Shown: positions 8,402-15,204 of the stretch, piece by piece
Numbering within the stretch: position 1 is the first letter of the stretch
How the letters are laid out: every line of letters starts with the position of its first letter
Source: Baffinella frigidus
Lineage: Eukaryota > Cryptophyceae > Cryptomonadales > Baffinellaceae
Assembly: GCA_026770585.1 (NCBI GenBank)
Contig: MU647058.1
Span: forward strand, 176,977-198,655
DNA length: 21,679 bases
Direction of reading: 5' to 3'
Made by a program: the position numbers and the translations under genes
The notes under the pieces: model-generated
Databases searched by the model: none
Told to the model about the DNA's origin: nothing
The model's input: the letters and a program-made list of their open reading frames with translations, nothing else

Positions 8402-8575
8402 CCACACAGCGGGCTACGAAGGGATTTTCGGCCCATTTTGGGCCGAGTTTCCGTTACCTTATCCGTAGGAACCCCCCCCCCTGTCCCTACGGGTTGCCTA
8501 CCGTAGGGTCGTAGGTCTTCTCGCTTAAGGGGTATTCATAAATCCCTTCGAAGTCCGCTGTGTGGATGGCAACTT
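8402..8575. mobile_element. Foldback family E, full copy 1
   Basis: The termini are CCACACAGCGGGCTACGAAG and CTTCGAAGTCCGCTGTGTGG. The interior includes GAGTTTCCGTTACC and a CCTACCGTAGGGTCGTAGG core. A second full copy is at 20343-20504. Short internally deleted copies are at 18744-18800 and 18854-18933. It separates two parts of an older dispersed repeat (see 14410-14563). Confidence 0.85.
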
Positions 8576-8612
8576 GAGGATAGTCGGTCAACCCGAGTGA
8601 GGCAGAGCGAGA

Positions 8613-8680
8613 CCTTGGGGGCGTATTTCCGCCGGTTGGAGCGGGCGCCCTCTCCCTCATGGTCCAGCCTCATGCCTCTC
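8613..8680 (-). pseudogene. Exon-like LDHEGEGARSNRRK copy 1
   Basis: The - strand reads LDHEGEGARSNRRKYAPK followed by GTCTCG. It duplicates 8813-8881 about 200 bp away. Within the shared block most differences are synonymous (CTG/TTG, GGA/GGG, AAA/AAG), with one Y/H change. The upstream AG present in copy 2 is not conserved here. Confidence 0.4.
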
Positions 8681-8812
8681 GAGAGGCAAGGGCGCGGCGC
8701 AGCGCCTAAAGGCTCAACCAGCTCCGCCCACCTGGGCGGGAGCCCCCCGAAACCAGTCGATACACGGTACACTACGAACGATTTCTCCAGGACGAATAAG
8801 CCGTTAGCGCAC

Positions 8813-8881
8813 CTTGGGGGCGTGCTTCCGCCGGTTGGAGCGGGCGCCCTCCCCCTCATGGTCCAACCCCGCGCGAATCAC
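8813..8881 (-). CDS. Exon candidate, 23 codons (VIRAGLDHEGEG...)
   Basis: This is a phase-0 segment of exactly 23 codons. It lies between an AG (8883-8882, GTACGGCAG) and a GTGCGC donor (8812-8811), reading VIRAGLDHEGEG then ARSNRRKHAPK. The family is unknown; the composition is basic and hydrophilic. The precise exon length, donor hexamer identical to YTM1 and synonymous divergence from the neighbouring copy are the only evidence. The + strand of the same block is also open, so coding is not proven. Confidence 0.35.
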
Positions 8882-8912
8882 CTGCCGTACCTTCGCCGGC
8901 GGCCTGGTGTAG

Positions 8913-9040
8913 GGGTTCAGGGTTTGGGATTTAGGGTTTAGGGTTTGGGGTTTGGGGTTTGGGGTTTGGGGTTTAGGGTTTAGAGTTTAGGTTTCAGGTT
9001 TTAGGGTTTAGATTTTAGGGTTTAGGGTTCGGAGTTTGAA
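8913..9040. repeat. Telomere-like tract (TTTAGGG/TTTGGGG)
   Basis: Heptads of TTTAGGG and TTTGGGG run on +, with four consecutive TTTGGGG units that could form a G-quadruplex. Confidence 0.8.
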
Positions 9041-9069
9041 CCCATACCGGGCACGGGTGAACTCTGTAT

Positions 9070-9185
9070 GAGCATACTTGCACACTGGCGCACGGCAGAA
9101 CGGTTGAGGGTTTAGGGTTCAGGGGTGGTTGAGGGTTGAGGGTTCAGGGGTTACGTCAAATCGACGGAGGAGGAGAAGAGGGTTT
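9070..9185. repeat. Mosaic inverted repeat arm A'
   Basis: This is the reverse complement of 7608-7730, covering GCATACTTGCACACTGGCGC and GGTTACGTCAAATCGACGG. It lies inside, not outside, arm B', so the 7.6-9.4 kb region is not one simple hairpin. Confidence 0.7.
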
Positions 9186-9237
9186 CGTATTTCGTATTAA
9201 CGGTTTCGGGTTTCGGGGTTCAGGTCCAGGGTTGAGG

Positions 9238-9385
9238 GGCCACTTAGCAGCAGCCGAGTTCCTTTTCGCCTTGAATTCAAGGCGCAATTCCGGTTAGGTT
9301 CCAGGGCAATGGATAACATTCTGGTACACATCGTTGAGATGGACTGAATCCGTGAAGACCCCTTTGGCTGCCAAGTGGACAGACC
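9238..9385. repeat. Mosaic inverted repeat arm B'
   Basis: This is the reverse complement of 8165-8363. It includes CGCCTTGAATTCAAGGCG and a single unit of the 24-bp repeat that is triplicated in arm B. Confidence 0.75.
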
Positions 9386-9412
9386 CAGGTACAGGATAGC
9401 AAGGATAGCAAG

Positions 9413-9530
9413 TCATGCAGAAAGTGGTTGGGCGTACGTGAGGTCGACGGTGGAGGAGAGGAGGGCCGCGCGGCCATCCGGGTCTAGCTGCACGTACCGC
9501 GCCAGCAGAATCGCGTGTTCCGGCTTGTAC
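9413..9530 (-). CDS. Putative 3' exon of F-box-like gene
   Basis: The segment has strong coding character: after GGGGGCAG it reads YKPEHAILLARYVQLDPDG, then RAALLSSTVDLTYAQPLSA and a TGA stop (38 codons plus stop; the first base completes a codon). The frame is also open further upstream through ATFQPNPEGIVSDHTVH (about 9560-9620), so the exon may be longer, as the tract before the AG is G-rich rather than pyrimidine-rich. It would be the C-terminus of the gene whose upstream exons lie at 9800-9924 and 10098-10137. Its SSTVDLT codons recur at 9160-9180 and 7615-7640 with synonymous changes, each followed by a stop. I infer its link to the F-box-like exons only from order, strand and spacing. 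Confidence 0.45.
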
Positions 9531-9680
9531 CTGCCCCCCCTCCCCCGTATTAACACATGCACGGTATGATCGCTGACGATCCCTTCGGGATTGGGTTGGA
9601 AGGTCGCGCCCGCGGTGCACGGAGGATCGCTCCTGGAGCGCACCAGGAGGATCGCTCCTGGAACGTTGCGGCTTGTACCT

Positions 9681-9745
9681 GCGCGCGCCCAGCGCTCGTC
9701 AACAACCAAGCGCTGCGCGTCGTTGTTGACGAGCGCTGCGCGCGC
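9681..9745. other. GC-rich perfect hairpin
   Basis: GCGCTCGTCAACAAC pairs with GTTGTTGACGAGCGC around a 15-nt loop that itself repeats CGCTGCGCG. The outer GCGCGC arms add to the stem. It lies between the two 3' exon candidates of the - strand F-box-like gene and would be a strong structure in its transcript. Confidence 0.7.
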
Positions 9746-9799
9746 AGTATCAACTGGGGTTGGTGACAACGAGCGCGGTGCGCCCGCGCTAGCTCTCCA

Positions 9800-9924
9800 C
9801 TAGCGCTGCGCGGCGCCAGTGTGTAGCCCTTGACGGTGTAGGGGTGGGGGAGGTACCCCCCGACGCCGTCGGGGTCGCCTTCCCAGAGGCCCTTGCCCAC
9901 GAACACGCCGCGCCGGTAGATCAC
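9800..9924 (-). CDS. Putative middle exon of F-box-like gene
   Basis: After an AG (9926-9925) the - strand reads VIYRRGVFVGKGLWEGDPDG, then VGGYLPHPYTVKGYTLAP. The start is phase 0. The 3' boundary is uncertain; a GT follows AGCGCTA near 9800. Joined to the upstream exon it gives RLRFDGIYCFKQ-VIYRRG. This resembles the FBXO9/Hrt3 family motif in which RPR-[VL]RFDG-[VI]Y is followed by a Y-x-R-x-G strand. Such proteins are substrate adaptors of SCF ubiquitin ligases. The family match rests on that short motif only; the F-box itself would lie upstream and is not seen. Confidence 0.5.
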
Positions 9925-10097
9925 CTGCGTTCGGGTGTTGGGTTTGGGTTTTGGGGTTTGGTTTTTTTCCCGTTTTTTTTTGGGGGGGGGTTGGGGTCTG
10001 TTTGTTTTTTTGGTTTGTGGTTTGTGGTTTGTGGTTTGGGTTTTGGGGTTTGGGGTTCAAGGTTCCGGGATTCGGGGTTAGGGGTTGGGAAGATGAC
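9925..10097 (-). other. 173-bp intron made of telomere-like repeats
   Basis: On the sense (-) strand the interval starts GTCATC, ends CGCAG, and consists almost wholly of CCCTAA/CCCCAAA-type heptads with C and A runs. The boundaries carry a near direct repeat: CAGGTCATC at the 5' side and CAGGTGATC at the 3' side (8 of 9). This would fit intron gain by insertion between duplicated AGGT sites, although the splice consensus itself explains about five of the nine bases. Confidence 0.5.
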
Positions 10098-10137
10098 CTG
10101 CTTGAAGCAGTAGATTCCGTCGAAGCGCAGCCGCGGC
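10098..10137 (-). CDS. Putative exon of F-box-like gene (RLRFDGIYCFKQ)
   Basis: This 40-bp segment lies between CCTCCCCAG and GTCATC. It reads one split codon, then PRLRFDGIYCFKQ. PR-L-RFDG-I-Y is the hallmark that follows the F-box in FBXO9/Hrt3 proteins. The exon start is duplicated at 10790-10820 on the far side of the AT array and gap. Upstream exons that should encode the F-box would be in or beyond the gap and were not recognised. Confidence 0.5.
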
Positions 10138-10225
10138 CTGGGGAGGGGCAAGCATTGTCACCTACTTTTCACTTACTTTTCAGAGGGCACCGTCCTAGTC
10201 TCCGTTCATACACAACGTTGTGTAG

Positions 10226-10766
<541 letters not shown>

Positions 10767-10785
10767 AAAGACTGATCACAGTCCC

Positions 10786-10820
10786 AGGCTTCAGCGCAGC
10801 CGCGGCCTGGGGAGGGGTAC
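10786..10820 (-). pseudogene. Duplicate of F-box-like exon start
   Basis: On the - strand, CCCCTCCCCAGGCCGCGGCT then GCGCTGAAG repeats the acceptor and first 15 or so bases of the exon at 10098-10137, then diverges and hits a TGA in frame. The two copies flank the AT array and gap as direct repeats. Confidence 0.55.
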
Positions 10821-10915
10821 ATATTCAGTGTGCTTGATCGCGGTGTGTTTGATCCAAGAACTTCCGAGTGTTTGGTCGCAGAAAAGCTCCGTTCGTTTGA
10901 TCGCAAAAAGCCACT

Positions 10916-11096
10916 CGAGAATGCTGGAGGGGCCTATTTACATGTGGGGCTGTAAAACTTTGTACCAGGATAGGGTGTTCCAACCTCGTGACTGTGCAAA
11001 TTTCGCAGAATTACGTGACCAATCAACGAAAGTTACAACACCAATGCCCACTTTTAAAAGCACATCGGTTTTAAATAGGCCCCTCTAGCATTCTCG
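10916..11096. mobile_element. Foldback element, CGAGAATGCT termini
   Basis: The termini CGAGAATGCTGGAGGGGCCT(ATTTA) and complement pair over about 25 bp around 130 bp of unique sequence containing TTACGTGACCAATCA. GAAAAGCTCCGT(T/G)CGTTTG plus ATCGC lies just outside on both sides (10881 and 11100). This is either a target duplication or part of the local tandem GTTTGATCGCAGAAAAGCTCC motif. Confidence 0.75.
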
Positions 11097-11367
11097 TGTG
11101 AAAAGCTCCGTGCGTTTGATCGCGTAGGGAGCGTCCCGGGGAAAGCATCCGGGAAAGTAACTACTGAGCCTCCCTGGCGTGCCTTTCGAATTTGCCCTCA
11201 AGACTTGTAAGCTCTGGTTTTAAACAAGATAAAAGTCAATTCATTTGAAGAATTATATCCAAAGTTGTGAAAATTGTTTTTGTATGACCCAACCCCGGGC
11301 CTGATTCGGGCCTGGAGGAAGTCGAAAGGCAGGCTAGGAAGGTTCAGTAGAAGCGACAACATCTTAG
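11097..11367. other. No gene recognised
   Basis: The interval is unique-looking, mostly AT-rich sequence. I see no open frame of note, RNA gene or repeat match beyond the GTTTGATCGC motif at its left edge. Confidence 0.5.
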
Positions 11368-11520
11368 TGTGCGGGGCGACTCAATTTAAACCGCCTTTTA
11401 TACTACCTTAAGGGTGGTGACTCTTTTGTTTTTCTATGTTAGCTTCGACATAGCTTTAATATACAAGAAAACCCATCCCAAGATAGCAAAAACACGGTTT
11501 AAATTGAGTCGCCCCGCACA
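11368..11520. mobile_element. Foldback element, TGTGCGGGGCGAC termini
   Basis: Perfect 25-bp inverted termini, TGTGCGGGGCGACTCAATTT plus AAACC, bound an AT-rich 153-bp interval with no gene. Confidence 0.85.
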
Positions 11521-11591
11521 TGAATCTCCCGACTGCTGGGAAGGGGCGCGGTGCATCGACTTGCACACCTTCGCAACCCCAACCCCTAACC

Positions 11592-11731
11592 TTATCCGGG
11601 GAAACCTATTTTTCTTTCATTTGATTTCAGTGCAAATTACTACACGGATGATTTAATATTACTAGTAAGAAGGAATTGTGTAGTAATTTTCGTTGCCATC
11701 AAATGAAAGAAAAATAGATTTCCCCGGATAA
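11592..11731. mobile_element. Foldback element, TTATCCGGGG termini
   Basis: The termini TTATCCGGGGAAA(CC)TATTTT and complement are about 33 bp, continuing with CTTTCATTTGA. An inner pair, AAATTACTACAC and GTGTAGTAATTT, makes most of the 140 bp self-complementary. Confidence 0.85.
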
Positions 11732-11745
11732 AACCCCTGCACCGT

Positions 11746-11812
11746 ACGTGTCACTTACTTTCCCGAGGGCCCGTCCTAGGCCCCATTCGAACACAACGTG
11801 TAGAGTGCACAC
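11746..11812. repeat. Direct repeat of 10170-10220
   Basis: TCACTTACTTTCCCGAGGGC, CCGTCCTAG and ACACAACGTGTAG align with the block left of the AT array. On the - strand both copies carry a GAAA/GTAAGT donor-like site. Confidence 0.5.
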
Positions 11813-11821
11813 AACCTTTCT

Positions 11822-11984
11822 CGGCGCCCCTGCTCAGACACTGCCTCGGCGGGGGTGCATACGTGCCGGCCGCCACGACAGACAGAGAGATACATAGATA
11901 GAGAGAAAGAGAGAGAGAGAGAGGGCGGGTCGTGTTGGTAGAAACGAAGGAATCTCTCTCTTTGTCTCTCTCGCACTCTCTCTT

Positions 11985-12019
<35 letters not shown>

Positions 12020-12068
12020 ATCTGTCTCTCTCTCTCTCTGTCTGTCTGTCTCGAGAGAGAGAAAGAGC
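11822..12068. repeat. Palindromic GA/CT microsatellite inside dispersed element
   Basis: A GA-rich block (about 11877-11925) and a CT-rich block (about 11953-12048) face each other. Between them is CGTGTTGGTAG, the inverted end of the dispersed GACCTT-ATTACTACC element. The other part (CAGACACTGCCTCGG, GGGGGTGCATACGTG, CCGGCCGCCACGA) precedes the GA block. Confidence 0.7.
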
Positions 12069-12117
12069 CGGGAGGGGACACTCGGGGGACGACGAAGGTT
12101 TCGGAACCCCCAGATTT

Positions 12118-12216
12118 TGGGGGGTAACGTGACCAAAGTTGCATCAGAAAATCCTCAACGTTGATTGCCTCGGGGCAAGTTGACTTTTGTTGAAAGGTCG
12201 TAGTCCACCGTGTGGA
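12118..12216 (+). repeat. Repeat F, copy 1
   Basis: GTAACGTGACCAAAGTTGCA, TCAGAAAATCCT, AAGTTGACTTTTG and GTAGTCCACCG match 20705-20800 in the same orientation with about 80 percent identity by eye. Confidence 0.7.
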
Positions 12217-12231
12217 GGGGGGGCTAGTAAC

Positions 12232-12580
12232 CTGTCCAGAAACATGCCCCGCCACAAGATCCGAACGCTCCATGTATGTCATGGTACTACAAGTTGGATT
12301 GCGCTTACAAGGAAATTTAATTAACTGAAACTTCGACCGGGGCTTCGGTCGAAATCGCCTTCGAAACCCCACTCGTGTGTGGCCCAGGGCAGGGAGAGCC
12401 GTGCGGAGAGTGGGGGCTAGTAACTTGTGCATAAACATAACCCCACAAACAAACCCTCAACCCTCAACCCTCAACCCTCAACCAGCCTCTAGCCTGCACC
12501 CCCCCACCCCCCCCTCCTCCGTGCTACCTGTCCAGAAACATGCCCCGCCATGACCCGTATGTCCGCAGTCGTTCCCCGAG
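12232..12580 (-). repeat. Triplicated exon-like end (AGHVSGQ)
   Basis: Two copies read AGHVSGQ on the - strand, immediately followed by GT: CAG ends at 12232 with GTTACT, and at 12528 with GTAGCA. A decayed third copy is at 12411-12440. Sequence upstream of the motif is partly shared (GACATAC). The interval also holds a hairpin, TTCGACCG-CGGTCGAA (12332-12353), and CCCTCAA heptads at 12438-12483. No complete gene is seen. Confidence 0.45.
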
Positions 12581-12595
12581 CCGCCCCCTGGGGTT

Positions 12596-12745
12596 TCGGG
12601 TTCAGGGTTCAGGGGTCAGGGTTTGGGGTTTGGGGTGTGGGGTTTGGGGTTTGGGGTTTGGGGTTTCGGGATTAGGGGTTTGGGGTTTGGGGTTTGGGGT
12701 TTCGGGATTAGGGGTTTGGGGTTTGGGGTTTGGGGTTTGGGGTCG
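12596..12745. repeat. TTTGGGG tract with higher-order unit
   Basis: GGGTTTGGGGTTTGGGG runs are punctuated twice by TTTCGGGATTAGGGG, giving a higher-order unit of about 36-40 bp. The + strand could form G-quadruplexes. Confidence 0.8.
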
Positions 12746-12883
12746 ACGGGTTACCGTCCCTCCCCAGACCACGCGAAGAGGCAGAGCTCGCGCCAGACCA
12801 TCGGGTCCCTTGCGAGAAACCGGAAGAGCCTGCAAGAGAGCCAGCGATTCAGACCTTGAGTTATGTGGTGCCTGTGCAAAGTG

Positions 12884-12962
12884 TTTTTTAGACCTTTATT
12901 ATTACCAGCATGGCCGCCACGTATGCACCCCCACCAAGGCTGTGTCTGAGCAGGACCTTGAG
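12884..12962 (+). repeat. Dispersed GACCTT-ATTACTACC element, best copy
   Basis: The copy runs GACCTTTATTATTACCAGCA, TGGCCGCCACGTATGCA, CCCCCACCAAGGCTGTG and TCTGAGCAGGACCTT. It is uninterrupted and the best reference for the family. An inverted copy lies at 13225-13300. Confidence 0.65.
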
Positions 12963-13089
12963 GCCAGGGGTTAGAGGTTCACCCTAGTCGCCCAACACAC
13001 TCGTGAGTAAGGCAAACATGAGTTTCCACGCCTACGCAAGCGTCCTCTTTTCCAGCCAACGTTTGTTTGAACGCAGGGCACGGCCGCGG

Positions 13090-13195
13090 TGAGGGGAAGC
13101 AAGGAGGCTGCGGAGCGTTGTGATGCTCTCCGAGACTTGCAGGTGCTCTTGCTTCCCAGCTCTGCCTCAGCTAACCTGGCGCCCCTTGCTTCCCT
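13090..13195 (+). pseudogene. Exon-like end (LRSVVMLSETCR), inverted arm 1
   Basis: The sequence reads RLRSVVMLSETCR followed by AG|GTGCTC at 13142. The whole 106 bp is present inverted at 13629-13734 with very few differences, forming a long-range inverted repeat around about 430 bp. The same exon end, in a fuller version, lies at 13901-13982. Confidence 0.5.
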
Positions 13196-13224
13196 GCGGA
13201 GAGCGTACGCTTAGGGCAGGTAGA

Positions 13225-13300
13225 GCTGAGACACAGGCTGGGTGGGGGTGCATACATCGTGCCAGACCGTGTTGGTAGTACTGACGGTCTCTCTCTCTGA
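13225..13300 (-). repeat. Dispersed GACCTT-ATTACTACC element, inverted
   Basis: GCTGAGACACAGGCTG, GGTGGGGGTGCATACATCG, CCGTGTTGGTAGTACTGAC and GGTCTCTC form the reverse complement of the family consensus. Confidence 0.6.
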
Positions 13301-13348
13301 GCGCCGTGAGAGCCGTGCGGGGACTTGGGTGCAGGACGTAGAGGCCTC

Positions 13349-13412
13349 TACCCGGGCGTAACGTGACCAATAATTGCCCCATCTCACACGAAGAATCGAG
13401 GAGTTTCCAGGG
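13349..13412. repeat. Inverted copy of YTM1 5'-flank block
   Basis: CCCGGGCGTAACGTGACCAA, TTGCCCCATCTCACACG and AAGAATCGAGGAGTTTCC form the reverse complement of 14994-15051. Confidence 0.75.
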
Positions 13413-13628
13413 TTACTCACGAGTGTCTTGGACGCCTAGGGTGAACCTCTTTTGTACTCAACGGGTTAGTGGTGAGGGCTAGGGGTCATGGGTTAGTGGT
13501 TAGTGGTTGACTCAGTCAACCTGGGCTCCTCATCACTCCAGTAGAGAAAGCATCTGGAAAGGGGTTAGTGAGGAGAGAGAGCATCTGGAAAGGGTTTAAG
13601 GAGGATACCAGATCGACTGAGGCAGACC

Positions 13629-13734
13629 TGGGAAGCAAGGGGCGCCAGGTTAGCTGAGGCAGAGCTGGGAAGCAAGAGCACCTGCAAGTCTCGGAGAGCA
13701 TCACAACGCTCTGCAGCCTCCTTGCTTCCCCTCA
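13629..13734 (-). pseudogene. Exon-like end (LRSVVMLSETCR), inverted arm 2
   Basis: This is the reverse complement of 13090-13195. It is preceded by two short direct repeats, AGAGAGCATCTGGAAAGG(G)GTT, at about 13548 and 13575. Confidence 0.5.
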
Positions 13735-13754
13735 CCCCTAATCTCACCCCTAAT

Positions 13755-13806
13755 CTAGGGGACCCCTAGTCCCCCCTAACAAGAAAGGGGACTAGGGGAC
13801 CCCTAG
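13755..13806. other. Foldback hairpin, CTAGGGGACCCCTAG arms
   Basis: CTAGGGGACCCCTAGTCCCC and its complement are separated by CCTAACAAGAAA. Each arm is itself nearly palindromic. CCCCTAA-type filler surrounds it to about 13890. Confidence 0.75.
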
Positions 13807-13900
13807 CCCGGGACCCCTAGCCCCCCCCAGGCAATTGCTTCCCCTAACCCCTAATCCCCCCAAGCGATTGCTTCCCCTAACCCCCAACCCCCCAAAGCAC

Positions 13901-13982
13901 CTGCACGTCTCGGAGAGCATGAGGACGCTCCGCAGCCCCCCCGTGCGGCACACCACGCTCACGAACAGCTCCGCTTGTTGCC
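13901..13982 (-). CDS. Exon candidate, 82 bp (AELFVSVVCRTGG...)
   Basis: The segment lies between TTGTTCGCAG (AG at 13984-13983) and AG|GTGCTT (13900-13899). It reads QQAELFVSVVCRTGG then LRSVLMLSETCR, with both ends splitting codons. Its 5' half is duplicated at about 14035-14082 (with an inserted Met codon and P for R) and at about 14200-14240 (K for Q). Each copy follows a GCAG. Its 3' half is duplicated at 13090-13142 and 13681-13734, each followed by GT. I do not recognise the family. The separable duplication of its two halves suggests repeated partial exon duplication. Confidence 0.4.
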
Positions 13983-14199
13983 CTGCGAACAAGAGGCGAT
14001 GCCGTTTAATGCCTACATCCATGTGAAACAGACCCCCCCGTGGGGCACACCACGCTCATGACGAACAGCTCCGCCTGTTGCCCTGCACCACACCACGATG
14101 TCACAAGTTTGTGTCACGAGTTCATCGCTTGGGGGGGTTAGGGGCTAGGGGAAGCAATTGCGTAGGGGGCAATTGGGTAGGGGGGATTAGGTGCGAGGA

Positions 14200-14240
14200 G
14201 AAGCGGCACACCACGCTCACGAACAGCTCCGCTTTTTGCC
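14200..14240 (-). pseudogene. Partial exon copy (QKAELFVSVVCR)
   Basis: After GCTCCTGCAG the - strand reads QKAELFVSVVCR and then diverges. The companion copy at 14035-14082 reads QQAELFVMSVVCPTGG. Differences from 13901-13982 are few. Confidence 0.4.
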
Positions 14241-14409
14241 CTGCAGGAGCACCCCAATGTCAGAAGCTTGTCATCGTGTGATGAGCGATTTCAGATGCGT
14301 TTCGTTTTGGTTCATATTCCGTGGCCATTGCTCGTCTCTCTTGATTGGGAGGCATCGGCTTGATGCGGCTATGACGCAAACCCTCGCACACACAGCACAC
14401 GAACTTCAT

Positions 14410-14565
14410 GGAGCGATTGCTAGTCTCACTCTATTTGGTCTCACCAGTTTGGTCAGACCTGGGTCAGACCAGGCTCTTTTCCGCCCCAAAGTCAACGGAT
14501 CTGTACCGCAATTACACAAGGATGTCAACTTGAGAATAGTCTGGCAACCCGACTGAGGCAGGGCT
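14410..14565. repeat. Dispersed repeat, paralogue without family E insert
   Basis: CACTCTATTTGGTCTCAC, AGACCAGGCTCTTTTCCG and CAACTTGAGAATAGTCTGGC followed by CCGACTGAGGCAG align with blocks at 8105-8160 and 8580-8607. The 8.4-kb copy carries the family E element between the blocks. Confidence 0.6.
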
Positions 14566-14984
14566 AGGATTGGTTCGCGGAATCCGACCGAACACGTGTC
14601 CGAGCAGCGAGTCCTCCCCTCCGACAACGCACGGTCGCTGGTTGGCGGGACGCGGCAGGCATCGCGTGTCGTCCTCGAGCATCGTTCGCCATCCGCGGTG
14701 CGTGGGCTGGTAGTCCGCGAATCCTGGCGATGGTTCGGATCGCTCAGTCCCTATCGCGTCTGGTTGAGAGCGGGCAGGCATGGGAGAGCACTACCCAAGT
14801 TTGTCCTGCGCGTGCTTTAGGTACTTGCAACTCACTGTGAAGAAAAACCCCGGCCGACTTGGCAGAAGCAGCGGGACCCAGCCCCGCACCGTGCCAGGGG
14901 GGTGTCGCACCTGGCCAGAAGCCGCGGCAGCCATCCTCCCGGCCGCGTTCTTCGCCATGGGAGCTTGTTGCTGCCATCCTGCGG
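14566..14984. other. YTM1 upstream region, no gene recognised
   Basis: This is GC-rich sequence with moderately long open frames but no recognisable protein, TATA box or repeat. It probably contains the YTM1 promoter and, further left, the boundary of the repeat region. Confidence 0.45.
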
Positions 14985-14993
14985 AGTTCCCTG

Positions 14994-15051
14994 GAAACTC
15001 CTCGATTCTTCGTGTGAGATGGGGTAAATTTTGGCCACGTTACGCCCGGAT
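14994..15051. repeat. Dispersed repeat block in YTM1 5' flank
   Basis: GGAAACTCCTCGATTCTTCG, TGTGAGATGGGGTAAA, TTTTGGCCACGTTACGCCCGG are the inverted copy of 13349-13412. It lies about 150-210 bp upstream of the start codon and could be in the promoter or 5' UTR. Confidence 0.7.
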
Positions 15052-15204
15052 ATCCGGGCTCGATGTGAAGCAGCCCTTTGAACCATTCCGAGGGGAGGTT
15101 AAGTGGTCCACTTTAGCCGTCTCCACAGCACGTGCAAATTCAAGGATCAGACCAAGCCGCGGATCCCAAGCGGCGCCGCGTTGCTCCTTGCTCCCCCAGG
15201 CAGG

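Noticed and set aside
11776-12438. 220-codon - strand frame with Arg-Glu runs
   Set aside because: Most of it is translated GA/CT microsatellite; only the AGHVSGQ end was kept as an exon-like repeat.
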